NCBI RefSeq assembly: GCF_037126465.1
Contig: NC_088204.1
Location: 73,841,807 to 73,905,806, forward strand
Reading direction: 5' to 3'
Source of the DNA: Ornithodoros turicata
Taxonomy: Eukaryota; Arthropoda; Arachnida; Ixodida; Argasidae
DNA length: 64,000 nucleotides
Shown piece by piece: positions 1-11,500 of this stretch (the first letter of the stretch is position 1; the number at the start of each line of letters is the position of its first letter). A program made the position numbers and the translations under genes. Under the pieces are notes generated by a model. That model was not told the origin of the DNA. It saw only the letters and a program-made list of their open reading frames with translations, and did no database searches.

Positions 1-260
1 TTTATTCCGTGTTAACGCCGTGAAGCAACTGTGGCTATTAGAAGGCGTACAGATGTGAACAGATGGAGAGAGGACAGCAGGAAGGAGTGGGGGACGGGGA
101 GGTTAGTATGTGTCCTGGACCGACTTCAGGGGAAACCGTGGCGACATTCGTCTGTGAAGTGTGAATTTCTTCGGAAAACCCAGGGAAAACCTCAGACAGC
201 GCAGCCAGTGGCAGGATTCGAACCCGCCACCTCAACGAAACTGACAGTGGAGAGTAGATG
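1..260 (-). repeat. tRNA-derived SINE copy
   Basis: On the minus strand this stretch has a Pol III B-box (GGGTTCGAATCC, plus positions 214-225) followed by a tail containing gaggttttccctgggttttc. The same order of words, with diverged spacing, recurs at 49,850-50,000, and a related head with both A and B boxes lies at 7,331-7,400. The family resembles tick SINEs as I remember them, which is not checked. The A-box end of this copy is not recognisable, so it is probably truncated. The ORF on the plus strand here is a by-product of the repeat. Confidence 0.6.
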
Positions 261-1380
261 ATACAGAGCGTCATTCTAAGATGTTTTCAGAAATGAATAA
301 TAAATAATTAATAATTATCTTATAAAATGTCACAATGGAGTTCCTGTCATTCCAAGACTACGGGTGGCCCACTCACTGTGAACTTCGAGTTCTGAATCTC
401 CATGGTGGAGCAGCCTGCCTTGCTGTGCCGCGAAAGCACAGGTTCATCCGGAACTCCAATGAATCCCTGTCGTCACTTCCGGCCCTTGCGAGGACGTGCA
501 ACAAAGAGCATTCGGTCAATTTGCTCGGTTTGTCGAATGTGGAATGTGGCGGAAGCGCAGTCGTTCTTTAATGCATTAGCATTACAACCCGCAAGTTGGC
601 AAATCGTGACCGTCTGTCTGTTGGATGTGTGAAGCCCCGAGGACACAGGGTGTTAGATATGAGAAGAGAAGTAATAGATTTAGATAGTAGGTACAGTAGT
701 AGATAGTTTGTAGACAGTAGTAATGTAGTGGTGATAGTGATAGCGATAATAATAAGTGATAATTAGTGACAATTGGTGATTAATGATGAGTCGTGATGAT
801 TGTGATTAGTGATAGTGCTTAGTGAATACCTAGGCTTGGATGGAGGTGGATAGGGATGGATAGTGGTAGTGCGTGGATGGGCACAGCCGGCAAAAAAAAA
901 AAAAAAAATCGGCAAACAAGTTTTTCGGTGCCTTTCACGCTTTTTCGGTGCCTGCAAACAAGCCTCGGTGCCGGAGTTTCTTGATGGAACGTAATGGCGA
1001 ATTCCAGTGACCGATCTGGGGCGACCACTCAAATCGTCTACAGAGTAGGCAAATCTGGCACGGAGGGACGAAGTCAGAATCCACCTCTGCGAAGCCATCA
1101 ACCAAGCCAAGCCAAGCCAAAAGCTTGACGGAAGTTGTAGTCCACATCCGGGAAACCCGGCGAGTCTGCCCGCAACACTTGCTCCTTGTTCGGCCTGCAA
1201 GATGCGGAAGTTACGAGAAAACCTTCGTTCGAATTTCGGCCTAATTCGAGGTTTCTCGGCGGGGCAAGGAGGACTACTCCGTCGCGGTGCGAGTTGACCT
1301 GAAACGACCAGTGCAAAGGGCGAATCCAATCCGAGTCGTCCAGTGGAACACGCTTTCTCCGCTGCGGAGCAGACTAAGCC
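261..1380. other. no gene seen; simple GATA/GTGATA-rich stretch
   Basis: No protein family is recognisable on either strand. Positions about 650-830 are cryptic simple sequence built from gatagt, gtgata and aataat words. A run of A lies at about 893-908. Around 930-965 a short word (tttttcggtgcct) is repeated. A 342-aa minus-strand ORF crosses this region but has simple-sequence composition and no recognisable domain, so I do not call it. Confidence 0.6.
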
Positions 1381-1384
1381 GCCG

Positions 1385-1520
1385 CAAGTCGGCCAGTCGA
1401 ATCCACCGTATAACCACGGTCCCTTGATAGCTTCCTGGTCACGCAGCTTCTCAGTAACTCTATGTGGAAGCTTTGCCCAGGGACCGGAGCGCCCACGTGG
1501 TGGCGCTGCCATCGGAACGC
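1385..1520 (-). repeat. dispersed repeat, inverted partner at 3.33-3.45 kb
   Basis: Read on the minus strand, this segment contains cgcgttccgat, gcgccaccacg and gctatcaagggaccgtgg in that order. The plus strand at 3,325-3,450 carries the same words in the same order with substitutions and small indels. The two copies therefore form a diverged inverted pair flanking the THAP ORF. It could be the end of a transposon family or a promoter-proximal repeat; the sequence does not decide this. Confidence 0.6.
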
Positions 1521-1630
1521 GGGAGAGAGCAATAGAGATCAGTGGGAGAGAGACGCCTGCGTCTCCCGTTGCAGTACATAACATATGTTTCGTCTGTTGT
1601 CGCGTTATATTATAACCGTGTGCTAGCAGC

Positions 1631-1942
1631 ATGCCTGAGACATGCTGTGTTACCAAATGTCGCTCTGGGTATTCGGGGGGTGGCAAGGTACACATGTTCG
1701 CTTTTTCTGCGTATTCTGACAAGCGTGAGAAGTGGAAACGTGCCATCCATCGCATTGATGGAGGGCAATTCGGTTTTGACTCTCCACACACACGTGTCTG
1801 TGAGAAGGACTTTGATCATAGCGATGTCGTATGGCACGACGAACTCGTCATCAACGGCGATAAAGTGCTGCACAAGCGTGGAAAGTCAAAGGTTCGAGAA
1901 GATGCAGTGCCGCGCATATTCGACGGCTGCCGTCGTATCTGA
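1631..1942 (+). CDS. THAP-domain protein, first exon or fragment
   Basis: The 103-residue ORF begins MPETCCVTKC and fits a THAP zinc-finger domain: Cys5/Cys6 and Cys10 at the N-terminus, conserved Trp35 in KWKRAI, RVCEKDF at 55-61, and the C-terminal AVPxIF signature (AVPRIF, 92-97). THAP domains bind DNA through a C2CH zinc site and occur in cellular regulators and P-element-type transposases. Here the usual His of CxxH is Asp60, so one zinc ligand is missing. The frame ends soon after AVPRIF. A Lys-rich linker-like peptide continues in another frame up to about 2,061, so this is either the first exon of a spliced gene or a decayed transposase copy. The ATG at 1631 is chosen because THAP domains start at or near residue 1. 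Confidence 0.8.
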   Translation: MPETCCVTKCRSGYSGGGKVHMFAFSAYSDKREKWKRAIHRIDGGQFGFDSPHTRVCEKDFDHSDVVWHDELVINGDKVLHKRGKSKVREDAVPRIFDGCRRI

Positions 1943-2099
1943 GCACGCCGAAACTGCGAAGCCGTTCCGTCAGACAACGATGCCCGGGAAGCAGCCCCGT
2001 AAAAAGAAAGCGTCTGCCGTAGACACCAACAACGAACTCAGTGCTTTTATGGGTAGAATCTGAAAGACAATTGCTCATGCAACTGGGGCTTTTGAGCTG

Positions 2100-2520
2100 A
2101 TTTGGCTCCCAGGGATGTCAACATTTGTAATAATCGTGTAATCGCGACCGAGCGATCGCGTCAGATACTAAGGCAGCGTTCACACGGGGCAACTTTTTAC
2201 AGCAACTATGAGCAACTTTGGAGTTATTGGCAGTCGGCCGACACCGGCAACCTCCAGCAACTCGAGTTGCTCGTAATCGCTCTTCGAACGAAAACTTGAA
2301 AACTTGCTCGCGCGCTGGCCAACCAGCGAGTGGAGTGCTGTCACGTGGCTCCCAAGGGCGTGGAGGATTTCGTTCGTGCATTCACGGGTTCAAATCCTGC
2401 ACGTGCAGCTCAGAAATAACTTGTCTCTTTTTTTTACGAACGTCACGAAAATATGTCAATTGTCATTCTGGAAGGTATAAATAATGATCTATTCGCGCAA
2501 AAAAAGACTATAATGTGACA
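2100..2520. other. repeat-like, no gene; B-box-like word
   Basis: No coding region is recognised. The plus strand has ggcagcgttcacacgggg at about 2,173-2,190, a word typical of MITE termini, and a B-box-like GGTTCAAATCC at about 2,380. The matching A box was not found. Confidence 0.4.
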
Positions 2521-2540
2521 AACGGCTGATAAAGAAAAGA

Positions 2541-2622
2541 CTCCACCAGTTGGATTTGAACCCACACACTCCGGTCGCCGTAAGGTTGCTTGTGGGTGGA
2601 GCGACCGAGTTGCTACATGCGA
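2541..2622 (-). repeat. tRNA-like sequence, possibly SINE head
   Basis: On the minus strand an A-box-like TAGCAACTCGG is followed by a B-box GGTTCAAATCC and then ends ctggtggag. The spacing fits a tRNA with a long variable arm, but I could not pair a 7-bp acceptor stem. I therefore call it a tRNA-derived repeat or pseudogene, not a functional tRNA. Confidence 0.5.
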
Positions 2623-3324
2623 ACACGGCCTCTAAGCGGTCATGTATCTGTCTGCGATTAATGGTAGAAAGTCCTTTACACGCTAAATAAAGTAGTCATT
2701 ATTAAAGTGGTTTAGCAAACGGCCGCTCGAGATTGATTCACGGAAGCATGTCGGATACATGGCGGTTCCTTTCAGTCTCGTAAAAGATAGATGACTAAAA
2801 CAAGAGATGAACGACAAGGACGCAGCGGTTCAATTTCGTGATATGTCTGAGTCAGTCGAGACCCTTTTAGACGCTATACTTTTGTCTTCATCAGCTTTGC
2901 GGCAACAATTGAGAGTAACTCATCTGGTACCTCGTGAAAGGACTGGTGTGATTGCGATCGGCCGATCGCGTCAATTAGTACGCCGTCATGGGCGCAGCAA
3001 CTGTCCGCAATTAACTGTAAAAGGTACTGTACCCGCTAAGTAAAGAACAGATCACAATACCACCGTGCCCTATGCACATAAACGGCGCTAGAATCTCCGG
3101 CTGAGGGTTTGAAGATAGGAGACTCGCGACAATACATCCGTGCCACTCGAAGTGGTCGGCAGCAGCTTTCCGCATAAAATAATGCCGAACAGGAAACGAT
3201 TATTCGATTATAGTTGCTGCAACGTAGCAGGAAACCATTGCAGCAAATAATTTTCTCGTAGAATGTTTGGAAAAGCGCAAAAACAACACTGCATCTGCCA
3301 TTCCCATGACTGGCCCGAGCGCGG

Positions 3325-3450
3325 GATTCTACCGCGTTCCGATCGCGGCGCCACCACGCGGCTCCCGTTGTCCCTAGGCAAACTTTTTGACGGAGCTGCA
3401 TGACCAGAAAGCTATCAAGGGACCGTGGTATAACTGTTCTGAGGCTTAAC
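3325..3450 (+). repeat. inverted copy of the 1.4-kb repeat
   Basis: Contains cgcgttccgat, gcgccaccacg and gctatcaagggaccgtgg in the order seen on the minus strand of 1,385-1,520. Together they bracket about 1.8 kb that includes the THAP ORF. Confidence 0.6.
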
Positions 3451-3754
3451 CACACAAAGAGACGGACCTACTTAACGTCCTGCTTAACGCTTAAGAGAAA
3501 CCATTGGATGTGCTCCCCGCCGCACGCTAGCCCCTACGCAACACTGGCGTCTGTTTACCGACTACTTACCAAGGGGCCTCAATCGACTAGCCGGATCAGC
3601 TTTCGCGTGGGACGCTAAATGTGGTGTGCCACGTGTCAAGATTTCGGCGCACGTTACAGAACCCTCAGGTGGGACGACGACAATTGCATTCTCATAATGA
3701 AGTTGTGAGGTTTTCCACTCTAGGAGTGGGACGCTACCCCATAGCTAGGGGGTC

Positions 3755-3838
3755 TACTATGAGTGACGACAGTGATGAGCGATGACGATGATGAACGATG
3801 ACGAACGATGACGATGACGAGGGATGACGGTAATCATC
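3755..3838. repeat. GATGACG-type imperfect microsatellite
   Basis: Short runs of gatgac, gatgaac and gacgat repeat without strict periodicity. No function is evident. Confidence 0.7.
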
Positions 3839-4144
3839 GGAGCGGCGATAGCGATCCTGATCGTAATGGTAGGAATGTCCGAGAGCGCTGTCGGGGTCAC
3901 AATGACTCCTTTAGGCCAACCGCCTTAAAAAAAAAAAAAAAAAAAAACTGAATGACGTAAGGCCGCCCTGGTGTAGGCCGCGGTAGTGTTGTTCGTAGCG
4001 AGACACGTATTAAAATGAACAAAACGAAGTCTTTTTTTTTTTCTCCTCTGCTCTGACGAAACAGCTAAAATGAACAAAGCGCTCCGTTCGCGTGCGTTAC
4101 TCAAAACTCTTCGTCTTCTTCGGCGGTATGAGGTATGCAGACAT

Positions 4145-4875
4145 TTGGCTATATAACGGGGTTGCTATATACGTCATCTAAAGGGTTAGTCCAGCAAACG
4201 TTACACATTTCGATCGCATCGTAAAAATAAAAGGCGGGATTTAGCCTACCCCAAACTTTGAAGACTGACAGCCATTTGTCTGTAGTTTTATTGTAATTTT
4301 TTTAAGGGACCAAAGAAGATTAAAAATCAAGCGAAAACTCGCCCCATGCATTTTTAATGGCCTATCTCACGCAAACACCGCCATTTTTCCTTGTGTCTGC
4401 TTCACGCTCATATCGCCTCACCATAGCCTCCTATATACTGATCAGTATATAGGAGGCTATGACCTCACACAGGCGGCGTTGCCTACAATGATGTGACACG
4501 CTTATTCTGACCATGATTCGGACATTATGCACTAATCCTCTTGTTCTGCACGGTGGTGCCACCTGCATGCGGAGCAATGAAAATGAGGCGAAAATCGCGG
4601 CTTTTGAGAAAGATAGGCCATAGAAAATGCACAGAGTGAGATTTTGCTCGGTTTTTATTTTTTATTCGACAGGACCATAGCGCTCACAAAAAATTCCAAC
4701 AAAACATGAGACTAATGTCTCCCCAGACTCCAAAGTTTGGGGCTGGTTAAACCCCGTCTTCTATTTTTACAATGCGATCGAAATGTGTAACATTTGCTAG
4801 ACTAACCCTGTACATTCCTTCTTGAAGTTGGCTTCGTTAAACGTACGGTTTCCTCGCGTTATATGGCCAATCCCT
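4145..4875. mobile_element. long foldback (inverted-repeat) element
   Basis: The left arm from 4,182 (AGGGTTAGTCCAGCAAACG and onward through cgatcgcat) is matched in inverse by the right arm ending at 4,809. The arms stay similar for some 200 bases each, including the ccccaaacttt and atggcctatct words. A weaker outer match (ttggctatataacg near 4,146 against cgttatatggccaa near 4,860) suggests the true ends lie further out. The centre holds a perfect 38-bp palindrome (4,423-4,460). No transposase ORF is present, so this is a MITE or foldback element. I could not define a target duplication. Confidence 0.8.
4423..4460. repeat. 38-bp perfect palindrome
   Basis: The left half begins ATAGCCTCCTATATACTG and the right half is its exact reverse complement, with TGATCA at the centre. 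It lies near the middle of the foldback element and would extrude as a cruciform or form an RNA hairpin with no loop. Confidence 0.95.
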
Positions 4876-6865
4876 TTTCACTAATACTATACAGAGTTCT
4901 ATGCCGACTTACTATTTTTCCTCCGTGACTCATCGAATAAAAGCGAAAGATGATGCGATCGCATATGTACTATCGAACCACATCTGGCTTAGAAGCCATC
5001 CCCGACACCTGAGCAATCTCGGATGAAAGGGTGATTGCCACGTATGGAACGGTAGTAAAAGTTGCATTTTCATATCAACTGAAAAGCAGTTTCCTTATTC
5101 ACATTCATGCTTCCAATTGGGGCCATTGAAACATGCATAAGTGGAAGTCTGAATTTTACAACCACTCACCTAATCTAACCACAGACGTGGCGTACAGGGA
5201 ATTTCTATTTGCGGTGGCGCAGCCATGCGACGACGCACGTTTTAGTTCATTTCGACGAAAGCGTCGTTATTAAGGTTTGCGAGATAGGCTCCACGTAATA
5301 ATTATTCCAGACGCCTATAATTCACGACGCAGTTAATCGTAGTTCAATCAGAACACGTCTGGTCCCGCTTCGACGGTTCAACGGTTATATTGGCGCCGGT
5401 ACAAGGCAGGCTTTTAGGGCTATCGCGACGAAGGTTTGGAGACTTCAAGGATGGCTTCAGCGTCGACAGTACTCGTACTTTGTGTCGCCGGTAAGCTGCG
5501 ACGCTGCACTGCTGTACTGTGCTTTGAAACATTGTTGCTGTACATGCCACGCTTTTTTTACGACTGTCCTATGTTGATCACCCTCACGCTGACAGCACTG
5601 AAAAAATTACTGTATTTGATGAGGATTGCGTTTACTTCAACCGTTTTGAGTTACGAGAATGGCTTAAAGGGGCTCCAAAATGCAAAAGCAACTTGCTCTC
5701 AAATGAAAGTCCGTGTTTCAATTGGTGTAATTCAAACAAAATTAGTTCACAAAACGCTACCGTCTCGAAGAGAAACGCAATGAAAACAGAGCCGTCTTTG
5801 GCGACATCCAATGGGACATCAGGAGAAGCGTGCGCAGACCTATGGTGCGTGTGTGGATTTGGGCGGGTCCGATCGTAGTGTTCAGCCGTACGATTCCCAC
5901 TGCTGCATTTTTCAATACCGATTCACTGGATTGTAACCCACAACAGTTCTCGCGAACGTTCCACTCACAACATTTGTCTTCATGTCCTTAGAATGCCCCT
6001 CCGCTTTGCAACGCGCACTGTTTTTCACCGGGACTGCTCCATGGCGTGGCACGCGCGTTTTCGACAAAAAAAAAAAAAAAACAACGATGCACGAGCTGAA
6101 CCGTCGTTCGCTAGCTGCTTGGAGGCGAAGCAAGAAAGAGTCCGGTATAATTCTGATTGTAGCTTCGAAACGGAATCAAATTTTTGAATCATGATAACAC
6201 GTACAAAATTAGCACAGCGTGTAACGTAATTTGAAATGAACTTGCTTTTGCATTTCGCTCACCCTTTAATAGCGAGCTACAGTACCGCGCACAGATTCGC
6301 GTTGCGTACTCCGCATGCGCCAAACGTGGCTTTCCGTTTGGCGCTTGCGCGGGCACAACGAACTATACCGTTGCGGACGCTACAGCTAAAACTAGCAATG
6401 CACGCGTGTGAGCATGAGCATATAGACAACGTCACCTAAATACAGAAGGCTCGCGCATTGCCTCCTCCCCCTCCTTCGTTACGTAGACACATAAAGTCAG
6501 AATTCGTCTGCTACCACTATTCGCCGTTCCGCGAAACTCGCAGATGATTGCTTCGCAAATTTGAACCTGTAGACTAAAAGTACGACACGCTTTCCAGAAA
6601 ATCAGCCTTGAGAACAGTATGAGACCACGCTACGCTTTATTTCGTTTTTCCATTTATTACGGGGCACGCCTGCTGGTCGCAGACGACAGTTCATGTCCGT
6701 TAAAGCTGACGGTGTCTCGTCTTCACGGTTCGCACGCTGAAAGTACGCCCGTGAGTGGCTGCGGTCGTTGAAACCACTATCCTCATTGGCTGACTCTTAG
6801 TTATTACGTCATGTCGCGGACGAGTAAACGGGCTTTCTGTATTTAAGTTATGTTGATACGGACAT
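4876..6865. other. no gene or repeat recognised
   Basis: ORFs here are short (115 aa or less), overlap on several frames and resemble no family I know. A poly-A run lies at about 6,066-6,080. I see nothing else I can support. Confidence 0.5.
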
Positions 6866-6936
6866 GCTAGCACGGTGTAATTGGAAGCGTCTCTCACCGG
6901 CAATCAGAGGTTGTGGGTTCGAACCCCACTGCCGGT
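6866..6936 (+). repeat. tRNA-like sequence (tRNA pseudogene or SINE head)
   Basis: The 71-nt segment has an A-box-like TGTAATTGG, a perfect T arm GTGGG-TTCGAAC-CCCAC, and a 3' heptamer TGCCGGT that pairs with GCTAGCA at the 5' end at six of seven positions counting wobbles. The anticodon stem is mismatched and the D loop is short. This argues for a decayed tRNA or tRNA-derived repeat. No CCA or terminator is obvious. Confidence 0.55.
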
Positions 6937-7092
6937 TCATTCTCTCCAAGCATTCCATTCACATATAGAGGATGTTACTTTTTCAACCACAACACACCTT
7001 TCCCGTTTATTTTTTTTTCGCTGCTGTTTACCCAGTTGACCTATTAGACCAGGCTGACATCCGCTCGAAGAGTGTATGAATTAGGGGCTTTC

Positions 7093-7109
7093 GGGGGGGG
7101 GGGGGGGGG
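7093..7109. repeat. 17-G homopolymer
   Basis: An uninterrupted run of 17 G residues. Shorter G runs occur at about 29,356 (copy A) and 55,010 (copy C). Confidence 0.95.
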
Positions 7110-7330
7110 CACAGGCGAGATAACAGAATGGGAGTCAATCTTCGTTGAAGGTCAATCTATTTCCTTGGGAGATACCGAAACCAGCACGTGCGTTGAAATA
7201 TCGATCGCCGAGTACTGCTACGCAAATGATGAGAAAACGAAACCGCGCACGTCTCACGAGCGCAGGGTGGACACTGGACAGAGGGCCACGTGTGCTTATG
7301 AACGATATACATGATTGGTCGTTGCCCACC

Positions 7331-7570
7331 AGCTCGCGTGGCTCAGTGGTTAGCAGTGTTGGCCATGTCACGTCGATACTGGGAGGTACCCGGGTTCGAA
7401 TCAGGAGTTTTCGTCACAGGACATCGACATAGGACGCACATTCCCCCAGGACGTCAGCCGTGACGTTGCCCACCTCTCTGAGGCCGTCAACGGCGAGCCC
7501 TATGACCAGCACTACCCTGGTGACGCTGCCGTCGGAGCGTACCCAACTATAAGCAGTTCCACCGCCACGG
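7331..7570 (+). repeat. tRNA-derived SINE with A and B boxes
   Basis: The head reads agctcgcgtggctcagtgg (A box TGGCTCAGTGG) and then gtacccgggttcgaatc (B box GGGTTCGAATC), spaced as in a tRNA. The body downstream (acatcgacataggacgc, gttgcccacctctctgag) is the tRNA-unrelated part. No encoded protein is expected. The 3' boundary is approximate. Confidence 0.75.
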
Positions 7571-8115
7571 CTTCGCGGCCCAGATTATTGCCCTAAACGG
7601 TATAGGCGCGCCGTTTCGACTCACTTGTATAGCGAACTTCAGCGATGAATATCTCAACGTATGTGTTCGTTGCAATATTTGTAATACAATTGAATCGCTT
7701 TAAACCGAAATCGTCTCCCATTCTGCCATCTCACTTCTGCCCGAAGGCCCCTAAATAGCCGAAGGCCCAGCGTTCATAAATTTCAGAAACTCTGTTCAAG
7801 AGGATGTCCGCCTGACCGTGTAACTCAATGGCAAAAGCGGCATCCATGCTGCTCTAATATCTTTTAAAAAGTTTGTTGCTTCCCTGTATAGTAATAAATA
7901 ATCGTTGTTGACTTCGAGTGCAAGCATCTCATTCTATAGCTCCAGGCTATGCTTCTGTCATCTTTGGAGCTAACAACATTGGGCTTGTGGTAATGAGAAA
8001 ATGTCAATTTTTCTTTCAGTCTTTACTGCTTTCTCACGTACGTATTTGCCATCTGGCATCCTTTTCGTCTTCATTTATAACTTGCGCACTCAGATAAAAT
8101 GGTAGTTTGTGCACG

Positions 8116-8310
8116 TTATACTGCTGGGGATCCTTGCAGTACAACTAGCAGGGTATGCCTCCCAGGTTTTGCATCTGGGAGGCTTGTATCTTGTGTTGTC
8201 TTGAGGTATTTTGTCTTCTCTTTATAGAGACTACGTATTTTTTCTATCTCTTCTGTGATTTTCTTGCATTCCCCTTCCGTTTGCCCACGGCTCAAGACTG
8301 CGTCGAGCAT
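8116..8310 (-). CDS. unrecognised ORF, coiled-coil-like start
   Basis: This 64-residue minus-strand frame has a Lys/Glu-rich heptad-like stretch (KKITEEIEKIRSLYKEKT, about residues 16-33) and then SLPDAKPG and a hydrophobic tail. The composition is more protein-like than its neighbours. It may be a remnant of a transposon or the last exon of a gene. The plus strand at about 8,157-8,184 also forms a 9-bp hairpin (CCTCCCAG / CTGGGAGG). Confidence 0.25.
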   Translation of the reverse strand: MLDAVLSRGQTEGECKKITEEIEKIRSLYKEKTKYLKTTQDTSLPDAKPGRHTLLVVLQGSPAV

Positions 8311-8443
8311 TGTGGCACATGACGTCTCCTACCCAATTCTGAAGCAACCTAATCAAGCATCCTAATCAACAACCTGATCACAAACCTAATTCCGTCGATG
8401 TGATCATCAGCAGCTCCAGAAATAAGTTTCTCGGGCCGCGACT

Positions 8444-8752
8444 TTATTTTACTGGACTTTGACTTCTCTGTCGCGTTGTGTGTCTCTGCCCAACTTCGCA
8501 GATGACAGCGTAACTAAATTGTACCTCGCGGGAAAATTTCTGGCGTCTTCTGCCTCGACCCAAAATGCAGTCACACAGATCTGTGGTGAGATTGTCGAAC
8601 TTCGCGTGTAGAACGGTGAACTTTCGCAGCAGTGTAGGCGAAATATGACGAATCGATTTCTCAACAAGATGGAAAATTGGCTTAGTCGGTTGGGTGTCAT
8701 AACTGAACGTCTCGTTTGTGGCCTTTGTCTTGCTTGTTCGATGTTCAGTCAT
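8444..8752 (-). CDS. unrecognised ORF, 102 aa
   Basis: The ORF begins MTEHRTSK and includes HISPTLLRKFTVLHAKF near its middle. No family is recognised. It lies just upstream, on the same strand, of the coiled-coil-like ORF at 8,116-8,310 and could belong to the same decayed element. A second overlapping frame is also open, so coding status is uncertain. Confidence 0.25.
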   Translation of the reverse strand: MTEHRTSKTKATNETFSYDTQPTKPIFHLVEKSIRHISPTLLRKFTVLHAKFDNLTTDLCDCILGRGRRRQKFSREVQFSYAVICEVGQRHTTRQRSQSPVK

Positions 8753-9095
8753 GATGGCGTTATCGGTGTCACTTATGAATAACTGATACCGTTAATACTA
8801 ATAACAATAACCGTTGATACGTGGCTTCCGAAGTACCGCGTCTGAGCCATGCACGCTATCATTGGTTCTCGTAGGGCTCTCCCCCCTCACCCCCCCCTTT
8901 GTATGTAACAGACGACGTACCCTTGACGCCACGTCCTCACGAGTGGGGGAGAGGGACTCTCTCAAGAAACCGCAGCACCACCAGCCAGAAATCACCTGGA
9001 GCTCAGGGCGTAAATCCAATTGGTGGGCTTAGTTTAGTGGGCGTGCCTAATGCACCAGTCACGAGACCGGGTCGCGCAGGTTACTGCGGATGTAC

Positions 9096-10157
9096 CCCCA
9101 TAGGTGTGGAAGTTACTTTTATTTTGTAGTGCACTACCGTTACTCACAACTTTTTAAAGTAACGCGTTACGTTATGCGTTACTGCTGCGTAGTAGGCGTT
9201 CGCATTATTTCACCAGTTATCGTTATAATATATGTACCATTGTTGGTTGAGTCACGTAACTGTCTCCACTGATGACCCCGTTTTATTCTGTGAATATTCT
9301 TTCATTTTCGACGGATGCGGCGCCTACACGTCGTATGTAAAACATGACTTAGAAACAGAATGCAAAAATAAGTACACGCTTTTATATACAACACACACAA
9401 TTCATAAGGGTAAACCAGCTACTAAATTTTGGATACTCATTTACCTGGAAGTGCTACTTTAGGTTTCATGATGATGGTTGTGGAATATGTCTTGTGCGAC
9501 GGGACGCATATCTTACATTGAACCGTGAAATTCCTCCCATCACAATTAACTACTACTTCAAAGTACAGAGTTAGCTCCGTCCAGAAAAAAGGAACGTTCT
9601 TGTCCGTTGATTCCATGACTCCTAATAACCAGTGAGTGCTTCTTGTCAAGGTTGATAGACACGGTGACCTTTTATCTCACACAGTACAAATCCAAACAGC
9701 CAATCCCTTGGTACTTCGTTACTTGTTCAGAGGATAGAGGCTATTCTTTTCGGTCTCTTTTGCCCCATTCGGGTCCGAAAAATACCAGAGGGAGTAAAAA
9801 ATAGAGGTGATAAACAAAGATAAGATCTCAATCAGGGTAGGCCAATAATCCTTTTGCGTTCTTCCTGGGTGCCGATGTGACCTTCTTGTCATTGTTGAAG
9901 ATGAATAGAAAAAATCAGGGATTTTCCCGGATTCTGCGGGCACGGTCCTCGCTCAAGCTTTCACGTTTAGACGATGATGCAATGTTCCCGAACACGCAGT
10001 GACGCGTAACGCCGTTACGCGTTAGTTAGTAAAAATGTAATGACGTTAGGTTACTAACTTTTCTCCCAAATGTAATGCGTTACCATATTTCGCTACTCGA
10101 ATGCAACGCGGTACCGGTAACGCACTCCTTTGTAACGCGTTACTCCCCACCTATGGT
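9096..10157. mobile_element. hAT-like non-autonomous element rich in AACGCGTTAC
   Basis: The left end CCATAGGTGTGGAAGTTAC is matched in inverse by the right end GTAACGCGTTACTCCCCACCTATGG, and both sides are flanked by TGTACCC (7 bp, possibly 8). The words taacgcgttac, gtaatgcgttac and variants recur inside both ends. A 7-8-bp target duplication with short imperfect TIRs is typical of the hAT superfamily. No transposase ORF is seen in the ~1-kb interior. Confidence 0.65.
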
Positions 10158-11498
10158 GTACCCCCACACCTGTAACTCAAGCACTTTACTAATAAGCACG
10201 TACATTCTACGCAGTTGCCATGGTATGTGAGCATGTGGACAAGACAAGTCTCTGTGCAGACTTCTGCTCCAACAAGCGCTATTTCGTCCTCCCGAAGTGC
10301 GTCGGGAGCATCTGCATGTGCTTCCCCAACAAGACCGGAGCGACGGATTTCGAACCGCCGCCTAAGCCGGAATTCGTTTCAACACCTCATCCGTGAAACT
10401 TCCAATACATATCGCACGTCTTCTGTTTGATTTATCACGACAGAGATGTTGAGTAAACAGTCTAAACGCTGCATTGGATGTTCAAGCTAAACAATTAAAG
10501 AATAACACTACGCTAAAGCTCCTGTGCGCCTTTACACACAAGGTCCACAGTAGAAATAAGAAGAAGAAAACGGTACAATGTAGTAGAAAGAAAAGCGCGG
10601 TGGGGGAACGGAGGGATGCAGGAGGGGTGCAGAAGTGGACGGAGGCACACCCGTCAGGGCCCTGACAAACGTGCTTGGCCAACGCAGCTGCGGACGTCTC
10701 AGGCCGCGGCTCTGACTGCTCCCTCCACAGGTGTCGCTAACACAGTGGAACACCGGTGTTTTGCACAGGCACCTGTTGAAAATAGACCAGAAGCCATGTT
10801 TAATAGAAGGCTTACATAACAAATAAAGTAACAAAATTTGTCTGGACGTTTCTACGTCTATGCAGACGTCATCATCGATTATGTAAACCAGTGCTATCCT
10901 TCTATTAAACAGGCACCTGTGTCGACCCAAGCTAGTGTGGCCTCCCTGCGACGCGCCGAGGAGCCCAAACTGGGGCGAAACCGCCTTCAGCAGCTGGGAT
11001 GGGCATGGTAACGTTCATATTACTCGCACACACGTGCGGCCATAGAACTATTTTTACTTGGTACTGGTACCGGAACTAGTACTTGGCAGCCTAACGAGAG
11101 CTTTCCACGGAAAACGCTTCGCCACGTATTCCAACCAGGCGTTGGAACACAATTTTCGTGATAGGCGCAAGGATGACATGCACGACGCAAAAGCCCATAG
11201 TTCGACAGCACAGCTGTGATAACATAGATTAGATGCGCGTGAAAGATTGAGCGCTTCACAAGACTACTTCAGCAGGTGTGGCCTTGAGGCAATGAGGCTT
11301 GTGCACGTGACGTCACGCGCAGCCTTTGCGCGCCTTGGAGCTACGGGAAACATAGGGATGCGTCCCAGGAGTCTCCTAATGTGACTCCGGTACGGGAATA
11401 TGGCTATGTCACGTGACCAAACATTACGTCACTGCAAAAGCCTCATTCGCCAGCGCACAAAGCGCAGGTTGTTCACGCTGCTGTGGCCAGCTCCCCAG
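10158..11498. other. no gene recognised
   Basis: Only short overlapping ORFs are present. A B-box-like word on the minus strand (about 10,345-10,360, from ggatttcgaaccgcc) may be a SINE fragment. Nothing else can be supported. Confidence 0.45.
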
Positions 11499-11500
11499 TA

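Noticed and set aside
763..1791. 342-aa minus-strand ORF
   Set aside because: It crosses simple sequence, a dispersed repeat and the THAP ORF in antisense; it has no domain.
6866..6936. Functional tRNA gene
   Set aside because: Mismatched anticodon stem, short D loop and an acceptor mismatch; called tRNA-like only.
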